This document shows positions 38,200-48,393 of a DNA stretch of 64,000 nucleotides, in pieces. The translations under genes and the position numbers were made by a program. Each line of letters opens with the position of its first letter. The stretch's first letter is position 1. The notes under the pieces were generated by a model that was not told where the DNA came from, made no database searches, and saw only the letters and a program-made list of their open reading frames with translations. This DNA comes from Agrobacterium salinitolerans (lineage in GTDB: Bacteria > Pseudomonadota > Alphaproteobacteria > Rhizobiales > Rhizobiaceae): the NCBI RefSeq assembly GCF_002008225.1, contig NZ_MRDH01000037.1, forward strand, positions 62,001 through 126,000, written 5' to 3'.

Positions 38200-39924
38200 T
38201 TAGAAAATATCGGGCTCGCCGGCGGTGCGGCCGAAATCCGTTTGCAGGAAGTCGAAGTCGCAGCCCTGATCAGCTTGGGTGACGTGCTTGGAGAAAAGAT
38301 AGCCATAACCACGCTCATAACGCGGCGCAGGCGCTTGCCATGCCGCCCGGCGCTGGGCGATCTCTTCTTCGCTAACCAGCATATCGAGACGACGCTGGGG
38401 CAGGTCGAGGCGCACGATATCGCCGGTTTTCAGAAGCGCCAAGGGACCGCCGACGAAGCTTTCCGGCGCGACATGCAGTACGCATGCACCGTAGGACGTG
38501 CCGGACATGCGTGCATCGGAAATGCGCAGCATATCGCGATGGCCTTTTTTGATGAGCGCCTTGGGAATGGGCAACATGCCCCATTCCGGAAAGCCGGGGC
38601 CGCCAAGCGGTCCGGCATTGCGCAGCACCAGCACATGATCGGGCGTCACATCGAGATTTTCATCGTCGATGGCGGCTTTCATTTCCGGGTAGCTGTCAAA
38701 CACCAGCGCCGGACCTTGATGGACATGCAGTTTGGGATCGCAGGCGGCAGGCTTGATCACGGCGCCGTCGGGGCAGAGATTGCCACGCAGCACCGCGAGC
38801 GAGCCTTCCGCATAGACGGGATTATCGAGCGAGCGGATGACGTCGTCATTATAGACTTTCGCGCCTTCGAGATTTTCGCCCATGCTACGGCCGGTCACGG
38901 TCAGCGCCGAACAATCGAGACGGCTTTCCAGCTGTTTCATCAGCGCCCTCAGGCCACCGGCGTAAAAGAAGTCCTGCATGAGATAGTCCTTGCCGGAGGG
39001 GCGGACATTGGCGATGAGCGGCGTCACGCGGCCAAGTTCGTCCAGCTCGTCCAGCGTCATCGGCACACCGGCGCGCCGCGCCATGGCGATGAGGTGCACG
39101 ACGGCATTGGTGGAACAACCGGTCGCCATCGCAACAATGGCGGCATTACGGAACGCTGCCGCCGTCAGGATATGGTTCGGTGTCAGGTCTTCCGACACCA
39201 TCTCGACAATGCGGCGGCCACAGGCTGCGGACATGCGCTGATGTTCGGAATCGACTGCCGGGATGGAGGAGGCACCCGGCAGGGTGATGCCGAGCGCGTC
39301 GGCAATGGCCGTCATGGTCGAGGCCGTACCCATCGTCATGCACACACCGGCAGAACGGGCAATACCGCCCTGCACGCCACGCCATTCCTCGTCCGTGACA
39401 TTACCCGCGCGCCGCTCATCCCAATATTTCCAGGCGTCCGAACCCGAGCCCAGCACCTTGCCGGCATAATTTCCGCTCAGCATCGGGCCGGCCGGCAGAT
39501 AAATCATCGGCACACCGGCTGAGATTGCACCCATGACGAGGCCGGGCGTCGTCTTGTCGCAACCGCCCATCAGCACCACGCCGTCGAGCGGATGCGAGCG
39601 GATCATCTCCTCCGTCTCCATTGCCAGCATGTTGCGGTAAAGCATCGATGTCGGCTTGGTGAAGCTCTCGTCCACCGAGAGCGACGGCATTTCGACCGGG
39701 AAACCGCCCGCCTGCAACACGCCGCGTTTCACATCCTTCACCCGTTCAGGGAAATGCGAATGACAGGTATTGAGCTCCGACCAGGTGTTGAGGATACCGA
39801 TGACGGGTTTGCCGACAAAATCCTCCTCCGCATAACCAAGCTGCATCATGCGCGAGCGGTGGCCGAAGCTGCGCAGGTCGTCGGGTGCGAACCAGCGGTC
39901 GGAACGGAGTTTTTTATCTGTCAT
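38200..39924 (-). CDS. IlvD/Edd-family sugar-acid dehydratase
   Basis: 574-residue iron-sulfur dehydratase of the IlvD/Edd family, of the size and type of L-arabinonate and related pentonate/hexonate dehydratases. Three conserved Cys positions are visible, in WSELNTCHSHF, LMGGCDKTTPG and AGVCMTMGTASTM, which in this family hold the cluster. Other family segments are NEWGMLPIPK-like GMLPIPKALIKKGHRDMLRI and DARMSGTSYGACVLHVAPES. It should turn an aldonic acid into a 2-keto-3-deoxy acid. It follows the transporter ATPase gene and precedes the Udh-like gene, matching a non-phosphorylative pathway. Confidence 0.92.
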   Translation of the reverse strand: MTDKKLRSDRWFAPDDLRSFGHRSRMMQLGYAEEDFVGKPVIGILNTWSELNTCHSHFPERVKDVKRGVLQAGGFPVEMPSLSVDESFTKPTSMLYRNMLAMETEEMIRSHPLDGVVLMGGCDKTTPGLVMGAISAGVPMIYLPAGPMLSGNYAGKVLGSGSDAWKYWDERRAGNVTDEEWRGVQGGIARSAGVCMTMGTASTMTAIADALGITLPGASSIPAVDSEHQRMSAACGRRIVEMVSEDLTPNHILTAAAFRNAAIVAMATGCSTNAVVHLIAMARRAGVPMTLDELDELGRVTPLIANVRPSGKDYLMQDFFYAGGLRALMKQLESRLDCSALTVTGRSMGENLEGAKVYNDDVIRSLDNPVYAEGSLAVLRGNLCPDGAVIKPAACDPKLHVHQGPALVFDSYPEMKAAIDDENLDVTPDHVLVLRNAGPLGGPGFPEWGMLPIPKALIKKGHRDMLRISDARMSGTSYGACVLHVAPESFVGGPLALLKTGDIVRLDLPQRRLDMLVSEEEIAQRRAAWQAPAPRYERGYGYLFSKHVTQADQGCDFDFLQTDFGRTAGEPDIF

Positions 39925-39961
39925 GTCAATGGTCCTGCGTTGCGGGTTGCGCCAAAGGCTG

Positions 39962-41041
<1,080 letters not shown>

Positions 41042-41063
41042 TGTCGTATTTCCTCCCTGAGGA

Positions 41064-42107
41064 TTATTTGCCGCCCGTGGACGCAATGCCGGTGGCGATA
41101 TATTTTTGCAGGAACATGAAGACCAGCGCGATGGGCGCAAGCGTCAGCACGGTCATGGCCAGAAGGTTGCTCCATTCCGTCGTCATCTCCCCCTGGAAGG
41201 AGTTGAGCGCCAGCTGCAGGGTGAAGTTGTCGTTGCGGGTCAGCACGATGAGAGGCCAGAGGAAGTCGTTCCAGCGCCACATGATCGCAAGGATCGCCAG
41301 AACGGCAAGCGCCGGAGCCGATAACGGCAGGATGATACGCCAGTAGATTTTCCACTCGCTCGCCTTGTCCATGCGCGCCGCATCGAGGATTTCATCGGGT
41401 ATCGTCAGCATGTATTGCCGCAGCAGGAAAACGCCCGTGGGTGTCGCGGCACCGGGAATGATGACGCCCCAGAGACTGTTGATCATGCCAAGCTGGCTGG
41501 TGATGAGAAACAGCGGCACCAGCACGACCGTCTGCGGGATCATCAATGTGCCGACAACCAGCGCCAGCACCACGCCCCTGCCCTTGAACTGATATTTCGA
41601 GAGCGCAAACGCGGCCATGGAATTGACGATCAGCATGATGAGTGTCGACGTCACCGTGATGAAGGTCGAGTTCCAGAAATAGAGCGGGAAATTGAAGCGC
41701 TGGAAAAGCTCGGTGTAGTTTTCCGTCGCCAGCGCCACCTTTTCAGCCGGTTTCAGCTCGTTGAACGGCATCTTCAGGACTTCGGTCGGCTTGGCCGGGT
41801 CAACCACCTGGGCCACGAGGCCGATGCGGCGGATCATGCCGAGCTTGCGGCCATCCTTGTCGACATAGGCCGGCAGCGGCGCTGCCTGCCCATCAACCGC
41901 CACGGTTTCTTGGCTATAGGGCAGAAGGCGCGGCGGGAAGCGTTGAAGGTCGGCCTCCGTCTTGAACGAGGAGAGCACCAGCCAGACGACGGGGCCGAAC
42001 ATCATCAGCACGGCCACGCCGAGATAGGCGTAGGACAGCCAGTCGGTCCAGTGCAGCCTGCCGTTGCGGCCGCGGGTACGGGTCAGAAATGCGCCAATCC
42101 TAGCCAT
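41064..42107 (-). CDS. Sugar ABC transporter permease, MalG type
   Basis: 347 residues, about 70 more than the usual MalG-type permease. The excess lies between the first and second membrane segments, where residues of about 55-130 form a hydrophilic loop (VDGQAAPLPAYVDKDGRKLG region) likely to be periplasmic. The rest is typical, with the EAA loop in DAARMDKASEWKIYWRIILP near residue 240. It overlaps the MalF-type gene by eight bases. It forms the channel with that protein. Confidence 0.9.
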   Translation of the reverse strand: MARIGAFLTRTRGRNGRLHWTDWLSYAYLGVAVLMMFGPVVWLVLSSFKTEADLQRFPPRLLPYSQETVAVDGQAAPLPAYVDKDGRKLGMIRRIGLVAQVVDPAKPTEVLKMPFNELKPAEKVALATENYTELFQRFNFPLYFWNSTFITVTSTLIMLIVNSMAAFALSKYQFKGRGVVLALVVGTLMIPQTVVLVPLFLITSQLGMINSLWGVIIPGAATPTGVFLLRQYMLTIPDEILDAARMDKASEWKIYWRIILPLSAPALAVLAILAIMWRWNDFLWPLIVLTRNDNFTLQLALNSFQGEMTTEWSNLLAMTVLTLAPIALVFMFLQKYIATGIASTGGK

Positions 42108-43068
42108 CGACCTTGCTCCTGTTTGCCCGGAATTGCAGCGCGGTCAGCACCACGAGCACCACGGCGAGCAGCAGCGAAGCGGCGGCCGCAAGTCCGAAAT
42201 TCCGGGGCGTCCCGGCAAAGCCGGTCTGATAGATGAATTGAATGATGAAGGTCGTCGCCGAACCCGGACCACCGCCGGTAAAGGCAAAGACTTCATCGAA
42301 AGTCTGCACGCCCTTGATGACCGACAGGACGAGAACGACAAGCATGGTGGGCGCAAGCAGCGGCAGGGTAATGCGCCGGAAGATGCGCCATGGGCTTGCC
42401 TTGTCCAGCTGCGCCGCCTCATAGACATCACGCGGGATCGCCTGCAGGCCGGCTAGAAGGATGAGCGTGTAAAAGCCCATATGCGCCCAGACCGACAGGA
42501 AGACCGACCAGCCGAAGGCAAGGTTGGCCTCGAGCAGCCAGTCCACCGAACCGAGGCCGAGCCCCTCCATCGCCGCATTGAGAACGCCGAAACGCTGGAG
42601 AATCCACTTCCAGATCAGCGCGACCACGACGGGTGACAAGAGAACCGGGAAGAAGAAGACCGCGCGAAAAAAGCCACGGGCGCGGATATCGCGATTAAGC
42701 ACGATGGCCGTGATCAGCGAGAATCCAACCATGAAACCCACCTGCAGCACGACGAAGAACAGCGTGTTCCAGACGGAGCGCCAGAACAGGTCGCGCGCAC
42801 AGGAATTGGGATCAAGATAATTCTGACAGGAAAGAAGGACCGAAAAGTTTTCGCCGCCCACCGAAGGGCGCTCGGAAAGCAATATGTGTTCGCTGCCGGT
42901 CACGGAATAGGCCATGTTCAGCAGGATCGGCAGGAAGGCGAAGACCGCAAACAGGATCAGGTTGGGTGTCAGAAACACCCACGCAATCCGCCGGTGGCCA
43001 AGAACCTTCTGCAGGAAGGCAAAGGGCAGTTCGACGATGCCCATGACGGGCGCAAGAAATTTATACAT
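42100..43068 (-). CDS. Sugar ABC transporter permease, MalF type
   Basis: 322-residue permease with about six membrane segments. The EAA loop is EAAQLDKASPWRIFRRITLP near residue 215. Between the first two segments a periplasmic stretch with two Cys residues (LLSCQNYLDPNSCARD) could hold a disulfide. It is preceded by the binding-protein gene (57 bases) and overlaps the MalG-type gene. Confidence 0.9.
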   Translation of the reverse strand: MYKFLAPVMGIVELPFAFLQKVLGHRRIAWVFLTPNLILFAVFAFLPILLNMAYSVTGSEHILLSERPSVGGENFSVLLSCQNYLDPNSCARDLFWRSVWNTLFFVVLQVGFMVGFSLITAIVLNRDIRARGFFRAVFFFPVLLSPVVVALIWKWILQRFGVLNAAMEGLGLGSVDWLLEANLAFGWSVFLSVWAHMGFYTLILLAGLQAIPRDVYEAAQLDKASPWRIFRRITLPLLAPTMLVVLVLSVIKGVQTFDEVFAFTGGGPGSATTFIIQFIYQTGFAGTPRNFGLAAAASLLLAVVLVVLTALQFRANRSKVDG

Positions 43069-43125
43069 GAGGGTCCTCCTTCGATCCGGCGCGGCGCGGC
43101 ATGCGCCGCGCCGGAAGGCGATGGA

Positions 43126-44397
43126 TCACTTCGCCTGTTTCAACGCTTCCTCGAGGTCCGTCTTCGCACGGGCCATGGCCTCATCGACGGTGCTCTCACC
43201 GACGATGGCCTGCGTAATGCGCTGGACGGAGATGTTGAACATGGCGCGATTGTTCTTGTAGCCCTGATAGGCATAGGCAATCGGGCTGAGGCCGGGAATC
43301 TGGTCCAGCCAGGCATTCATGGCCTTCTGCGTCGCAGGCGTCGCACCGGTATAGGTCACGCCCTTGTCGGCCACGGCCTTGTGGGCCGGAACGTTGCGAG
43401 TGCGAACGGTGAAGTCGAGATAATTTTCGTCCTGAGCGAGGAAGTTCAGGATATCGGCGACGATCTTCGGGTTCTTGGTCTGCTTGAAGCCGACGATGCC
43501 GGTACCGCCCGGCATGCCCGTGCAGGCGGCGCCACCGCAGGGCTGCGGCACGACTTCCCAGTCAAAGGCATCGCCCACCTGGCTGTCGAAGCGCGCGGTC
43601 TGCCAGCTGCCGGAATAATAATAGACCAGCTGGCCGTTGATGAATTCCTGCGCGGCGTCGCGGTAGGTATTGCCGCCCTGCCCGGCCCAGACGTCACGCG
43701 CCATGGTGCCGTCCTTGTTCCACTCCACGAACTTCTTCACGAAAGTCGTAAAGCCTTCGTCGACGAGGATCGGCTTGCCGTCAGCATCGAAAATCTTCGC
43801 GCCATAGGAAATGGCCGGGCCGGCGATGCGATGGCCGGAACGGTCGATGGCCATCGGGTAAGGTGTGCCGGTTGCCTTGGCGACGGCATTGGCAGCCTTC
43901 GCCCAATCGTCCAGCGTTGCATCCTTGCCGGGTACGGCGACATTGGCCTGATCGAACAGGGTACGATTGATGAAAGCGCCGGTGATGGTGAGCTGGGTAT
44001 GCATGCCGTAGATGCCCTTGTCGTCGGGGCCGCTGCGGTACCATTTCAGCACGTTGGAGAAATTGTCTTCCCAATATTTCGCGTCCACATAGGGCGTGAG
44101 ATCGAGATAATAGCGGTTGAGGCCGCCGAGGTCGGTCACGGTTGCGAAATCCGGCCCGCTGCCGCCGGCGAGCTGGACGGGCAGGCCTTCCAGCAACGCC
44201 TTGTAGGGCACAATGTCAGTAACGATCTTCACGTCCGGATGCTGCTTTTCGTAACGGGCGAGAATGTCCTTCAGGATTTCGCAGCCATTGCCGTCATAAG
44301 CGCAGGTGAAGCGCACTTCCTCGGCCGCCTGGGCGGCGCCTGCAAAGGACGCCGCGCCAATGGCGAGCGCCAATGCCATGCTGTATTTACCGATCAT
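43126..44397 (-). CDS. Sugar ABC transporter substrate-binding protein
   Basis: 423-residue family-1 binding protein. The signal peptide ends GAAQA before AEEVRFTCAYDGNGCEILKD; the two Cys residues in that segment may pair. QHPDVKIVTDIVPYKAL and the aromatic-rich FINGQLVYYYSGSWQTARF segment are typical of sugar binders. A good ribosome-binding site (GGGAGGAAAAG) precedes it. It is the fourth gene of the leftward sugar operon and determines what enters the pathway; the sugar is not identifiable from sequence alone. Confidence 0.92.
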   Translation of the reverse strand: MIGKYSMALALAIGAASFAGAAQAAEEVRFTCAYDGNGCEILKDILARYEKQHPDVKIVTDIVPYKALLEGLPVQLAGGSGPDFATVTDLGGLNRYYLDLTPYVDAKYWEDNFSNVLKWYRSGPDDKGIYGMHTQLTITGAFINRTLFDQANVAVPGKDATLDDWAKAANAVAKATGTPYPMAIDRSGHRIAGPAISYGAKIFDADGKPILVDEGFTTFVKKFVEWNKDGTMARDVWAGQGGNTYRDAAQEFINGQLVYYYSGSWQTARFDSQVGDAFDWEVVPQPCGGAACTGMPGGTGIVGFKQTKNPKIVADILNFLAQDENYLDFTVRTRNVPAHKAVADKGVTYTGATPATQKAMNAWLDQIPGLSPIAYAYQGYKNNRAMFNISVQRITQAIVGESTVDEAMARAKTDLEEALKQAK

Positions 44398-44418
44398 CTC
44401 TTTTCCTCCCTTAGATGA

Positions 44419-45492
44419 TTATGCGTTGGCGGATGTGTGCGGAGCCCAGCCTTTGATCCATTCACCTTCTGCGGCGTCGGACAGGCGGACCGGCTTTCTT
44501 TCCCGTACCGAGCGATAGATGGCGGTAACGAGTTCTATGGACTGCAGGCCGTCATTGACCGTCACTTCCTTGCCGCCGCGTCCTTCCATCGCGTCGGCAA
44601 TGGCTTCGACAAAACCGGCAAAACCGTTTTCGCCGTCGGCAACCTTTGCCAGAACGGCATCGATCTGGTCCTGCGTGGTGGGTGCACGGGCGATGAAACG
44701 CCATGTGTCTTCGGCCGGGCGATAGGGAAGCGTGCCACTCTCGGCGGTGAAGCCTTCGAAGCAGAAACGCAGACGGGACGTATCTTCTGCTGCACCGAGC
44801 GTGACGGAGCTGGTTGCCAGCGCACCGCTTTTCATGCGGAAACTGAGTGCTGCGCAATCTTCGGTTTCGATGGTGTTGACGCGCGTGTCGGCCATGGCGA
44901 AAACTTCCTCGACCGGGCCGAGGACGTGGCAGAGAAGATCGTGGGCGTGGATGGCGTGACCGAGGATCGCGCCGCCGCACTCACCCTTCCAGGTGCCGCG
45001 CCACGGGATGTCGTAATAGCTGGCGCCACGGTTCCAGTGAACTTCCGAGCTTGCGACAAAGGCTTTGCCCGCAAGACCGGCATCGATCAGCGCCCGCAAC
45101 TGCCGCATGGCATGTCCAAAACGGTACTGGAAGACGGGAAATACACCGCGTCCGGTCTTCTTGACGGACTCGATCAGCGCATTGGCCTCTTCCAGAGAGC
45201 GAACCAGCGGCTTTTCGCAGACCACATCCTTGCCCGCCGCATGCGCCTTCAGAGTGACAGGAAAATGCAGGTGAGGCGGCAGGCAGACGTCGATGAGCTG
45301 AATGCTCTCATCGGCCAGAACCTCATCGAGATCGGTGGTCAGACGAATGGAGGTGTCATCGCCGGCGACGGAGCGCGCGCGCTCCAGATCGAGATCGCAG
45401 ATCGCCTTGACGACGAAGCGCTTGGGCAGCGCCCGATAACCGCTCAGATGCTGGGCGCCGATGCCGGCGCCGATGATGGCAACACCGATCAT
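44419..45492 (-). CDS. Gfo/Idh/MocA oxidoreductase, copy 1
   Basis: 357-residue NAD(P)-dependent sugar dehydrogenase of the glucose-fructose oxidoreductase/inositol dehydrogenase family. Its N-terminal nucleotide-binding site is GVAIIGAGIGAQHLSGY, and the conserved catalytic-site segment is DVVCEKPLVRSLEEANALI. These enzymes oxidise a ring hydroxyl or C1 of sugars or inositols. Its start overlaps the stop of the next Gfo/Idh gene by four bases. It is one of three in a row, clearly different from each other. Confidence 0.9.
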   Translation of the reverse strand: MIGVAIIGAGIGAQHLSGYRALPKRFVVKAICDLDLERARSVAGDDTSIRLTTDLDEVLADESIQLIDVCLPPHLHFPVTLKAHAAGKDVVCEKPLVRSLEEANALIESVKKTGRGVFPVFQYRFGHAMRQLRALIDAGLAGKAFVASSEVHWNRGASYYDIPWRGTWKGECGGAILGHAIHAHDLLCHVLGPVEEVFAMADTRVNTIETEDCAALSFRMKSGALATSSVTLGAAEDTSRLRFCFEGFTAESGTLPYRPAEDTWRFIARAPTTQDQIDAVLAKVADGENGFAGFVEAIADAMEGRGGKEVTVNDGLQSIELVTAIYRSVRERKPVRLSDAAEGEWIKGWAPHTSANA

Positions 45493-46505
45493 TTCGAGGC
45501 TCCCTCAGCCTTGGCCTGCGCCTGAAGCGAGAGGTCGCAGACCTTGAAGACGTGTTCCTGCGTCATCGCCGTCTCCGTGCGGTTGCGGATATCGTCGCAG
45601 ATGCGGGCGAAATAGGGCAGACCGGCGCCGGAAGCATCAATATACTCGCAGCGGTCGCCGTTGACGAGAACGAGGCGGTCCGTGCCTTCGGTATTGCCGA
45701 CATCCACATATTTACGCAGTTCGATGTAACCTTCGGTACCGAGGATGGTCAGGCGGCCGTCACCCCAGGTCGGCAGCGCATCGGGCGTGTACCAGTCGAC
45801 GCGGATATAGCCGTGGCCCTTGTCGCCGCGCAGCACAACTTCGCCGAAATCCTGAAGACCCGGATCGCCGGGGTTGGCATAATTGGCAACGGTGGCGGAC
45901 ACGATCTCAACCTCGGTCGAACCCGTGAAGAACATGAACTGATCGATCTGGTGGCTGGCAATATCGGTGAGGATACCACCATAGGCTTCACGCTCGAAGA
46001 ACCATGTCGGGCGGATCTGGCGGTTCAGACGATGCGGGCCGAGGCCGACGGTCTGGATGACGCGGCCGATAGCGCCCTGGGCAACGAGTTCAGCCGCCTT
46101 GGTCACGCTCGGCACTTCAAAACGCTCCGAGAAATCGACGGTCCAGATGCGCTTGGTCTTTGCCACAGTCTGACGAAGGCGGTCGAGCTGTTCGAAGGTG
46201 GTGCAACCGGGCTTGTCCGACATGACGTCCTTGCCGGCTTCCATGGCGGCGATAGCGAGATCGGCGCGCTTGGAGGGAATGTCGGCGATCACGACGAGAT
46301 CGACAGTGCCGTCAGCCAGCAGCGCCTCTTTCGATGCTGCGCGCGGCACATTCGGGAAGCGCTTGACGAAGCCCTCCACGACATCGGGCTCGCCTTCTGT
46401 CCACCAGCCGGCAAATTCGGCGCCGGCATCCAGCAGGTTCTGGGCCATGCCGAAAATATGCCGATGCTCAATACCAAGAGCGACGAACTTGATTGCTTTA
46501 CTCAT
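45489..46505 (-). CDS. Gfo/Idh/MocA oxidoreductase, copy 2
   Basis: 338-residue member of the same family, but with a diverged N terminus: FVALGIEHRHIFGMAQNLLD replaces the standard glycine-rich GxGxxG, so cofactor binding may differ. The EKP-type motif is replaced by DVMSDKPGCTTFEQLDRL. TDIASHQIDQFMFFTGSTEV and later parts fit the C-terminal substrate domain. It overlaps its upstream neighbour by eight bases and its downstream neighbour by four. It may use an unusual substrate or act on a product of the other two. Confidence 0.87.
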   Translation of the reverse strand: MSKAIKFVALGIEHRHIFGMAQNLLDAGAEFAGWWTEGEPDVVEGFVKRFPNVPRAASKEALLADGTVDLVVIADIPSKRADLAIAAMEAGKDVMSDKPGCTTFEQLDRLRQTVAKTKRIWTVDFSERFEVPSVTKAAELVAQGAIGRVIQTVGLGPHRLNRQIRPTWFFEREAYGGILTDIASHQIDQFMFFTGSTEVEIVSATVANYANPGDPGLQDFGEVVLRGDKGHGYIRVDWYTPDALPTWGDGRLTILGTEGYIELRKYVDVGNTEGTDRLVLVNGDRCEYIDASGAGLPYFARICDDIRNRTETAMTQEHVFKVCDLSLQAQAKAEGASK

Positions 46506-47550
46506 CCTGCAGTTCCACTTCCTTGCCGGTGTCGGCCGAGTTGATGATCGCGTCGATCAATCTGTGAGACAAAAGAGCCGCTTCGCCGGTGACGACCGGC
46601 GGGCGTCCTGAAGAGATGGCGTCTGCGAAATCATCGAAAACGCCCTGATGCCATTCATGCGTGAAAGCCATGGGGTCGGCGCCGCCGCCCGTGCCAGCGG
46701 CCGCGCCGCCAAAGGTTTCCTGCCGGCCATCGCGCCAGTCGACATGCAGCAGGCCGGAGGCGAGCCGCAGGCTGGCATTGTCGAAATGCAGGAGGATCGA
46801 TTCCGCAGCCCCGGGGAAGCTTGCGGTGCTTGCCACCAGCGAGCCGACAGCGCCATTCCTGAAACGCAGGCCCGCAGACACGTAATCTTCGGTTTCCATG
46901 CGGTGGAAACGCGTCGTTGCAGCCATCGCCTGAACACGGGCGACCGGCCCCGTCAGGCTCAAGGCCAGATCAATCGTATGGATTGCCTGGGAGATCAGTA
47001 CGCCGCCGCCATCGCGCGCCAGCGTGCCGCGACCCGGTTCGTCGTAATAGGATTGCGCGCGCCACCAGGGCACCGAGATTTCGCAGAGGCCGAGCATCCC
47101 GAGCGTTCCGCCGTCCACAAGCTCGCGCGCTTTTTGCGATGCGACCCGCATGCGGTGCTGGAAGATGATGCCGAGCGCGACACCCGCGTCACGACACAGG
47201 GCGACGAGACCCTCGGCTTCCCGCGTATTGCGAGCGACCGGCTTCTCCATCAGGATGTGTTTGCCAGCCTGCGCCAGTTTTCCGACAATATCGATGCGGG
47301 CATTGGGCGGCGTGGCGATAATGGCGAAATCGACATCCGCATCGCGCGCCGCTTCGTCGACGGAGGAATAAACCGCCACCGCGTATCCGGTATGTTTCGA
47401 CGCCTCGGCAGCCAGCGCCTTGGCGCGGCCGGAACCACCATCGACGATGCCCTTCACGCGAATTTTTTCCGGGCTTGCCGCGCAGGCAAGCACATGCGTC
47501 TTCGCCACCATTCCGGCGCCAACGATGACACAGGTCTTGATATTTTGCAT
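46498..47550 (-). CDS. Gfo/Idh/MocA oxidoreductase, copy 3
   Basis: 350-residue member, first gene of the leftward sugar operon. NAD-binding segment CVIVGAGMVAKTHVLACAAS, and the family EKP motif in HILMEKPVARNTREAEGLV (about residue 97). GVLISQAIHTIDLALSLTGP contains the conserved catalytic His/Asp pair. GGAGGC lies ahead of the start. It is separated by 103 bases from the divergent GntR-type regulator gene, with two operator-like repeats between. Confidence 0.9.
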   Translation of the reverse strand: MQNIKTCVIVGAGMVAKTHVLACAASPEKIRVKGIVDGGSGRAKALAAEASKHTGYAVAVYSSVDEAARDADVDFAIIATPPNARIDIVGKLAQAGKHILMEKPVARNTREAEGLVALCRDAGVALGIIFQHRMRVASQKARELVDGGTLGMLGLCEISVPWWRAQSYYDEPGRGTLARDGGGVLISQAIHTIDLALSLTGPVARVQAMAATTRFHRMETEDYVSAGLRFRNGAVGSLVASTASFPGAAESILLHFDNASLRLASGLLHVDWRDGRQETFGGAAAGTGGGADPMAFTHEWHQGVFDDFADAISSGRPPVVTGEAALLSHRLIDAIINSADTGKEVELQDE

Positions 47551-47584
47551 TTCGGGAGCCTCCTTCCCAATGCGCGATCATTTG

Positions 47585-47635
47585 CATACCGGTATGCCGG
47601 TTGTCAACAGACTTGTGTTCCGGTATACCGGTTAT
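47585..47635. promoter_or_regulatory. Probable GntR operator pair between divergent genes
   Basis: Two copies of CCGGTATRCCGGTT, at 47589-47602 and 47620-47633, stand 31 bases apart (three DNA turns) in the same orientation. The second core, CCGGTATACCGG, is a perfect palindrome, and the first differs by one base and overlaps a second palindrome, ATACCGGTAT. They lie between the GntR-type gene and the first gene of the sugar operon, where a dimeric regulator would control both. The binding protein is inferred from position. Confidence 0.75.
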
Positions 47636-47653
47636 GAGAACAGTGGAGGGTAC

Positions 47654-48361
47654 ATGCCGAAAATTCCTGTAACAGGCGTGCCGACGATGGAGCGGCTGGA
47701 CCTCAACCGTCCGGTCGTGGACCAGATTTACTCCGCGCTGAAATCAGCCATCCTCTCGCGGGAGCTTTTTCCCGGGCAAGCCGTCTCTGAAAACGAGATC
47801 GGACAGTCGTTCAATTCGAGCCGAACGCCGGTACGCGAGGCGCTGAGCCGCCTGCGCGACGACGGCCTGATCGTCACGCTGCCAAGCCGTGGAACCTATG
47901 TCTCGCGACTATCGGAAAAGAACATCCGTAGCGCGCAATTCATCCGCGAGGCGCTTGAAGTGGCCGCAGTGCGCAGGCTTTGCCAGATTGGCCTGGCGCC
48001 AGAGGCCGAGCAGGAGATCGAGCATGCGCTGAATGGCCAGCGGGCGGCGATGCGCAACGGCGACAGAAAAGCTTTCCGCATCCATGACGACCAGTTTCAC
48101 AGCGCGCTTGCCGCCGCAACGGGCCTCGAAAGGCTGGAATCTCTGTTGATCCGCGAGAAGGCGGGGCTGGATCGTTTGCGCGCCCTGGCCATCACCGATG
48201 AGGCGCATATGGCGCGGCTGCTTTCCGAACATGAGGCGGTATACGACGCAATCAGGGCGGGTGACGACACCCGCGCGACGGATTGTCTGCAAAAGCACCT
48301 GAGACGCGTCCTAGGCATTCTCTCACAAGTTTTCGAGAACCATCAGGACTACTTCGAATAA
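47654..48361 (+). CDS. GntR-family regulator, FCD type
   Basis: 235-residue regulator. The winged helix lies at about residues 20-85, with YSALKSAILSRELFPGQAVS, the recognition part FNSSRTPVREALSRLRDDGL and the wing PSRGTYVSRL. The C-terminal all-helical FCD effector domain starts near residue 95 and keeps metal-ligand-type residues (HDDQFH, SEHEAVYDAI, KHLRRV). The start at 47654 has GGAGGG upstream; the frame stays open further upstream but crosses the operator. It probably represses the divergent sugar operon until a sugar acid binds. Confidence 0.92.
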   Translation: MPKIPVTGVPTMERLDLNRPVVDQIYSALKSAILSRELFPGQAVSENEIGQSFNSSRTPVREALSRLRDDGLIVTLPSRGTYVSRLSEKNIRSAQFIREALEVAAVRRLCQIGLAPEAEQEIEHALNGQRAAMRNGDRKAFRIHDDQFHSALAAATGLERLESLLIREKAGLDRLRALAITDEAHMARLLSEHEAVYDAIRAGDDTRATDCLQKHLRRVLGILSQVFENHQDYFE

Positions 48362-48393
48362 TTCCGCAGCATTTTTTCAACGGTTCGAGCATC

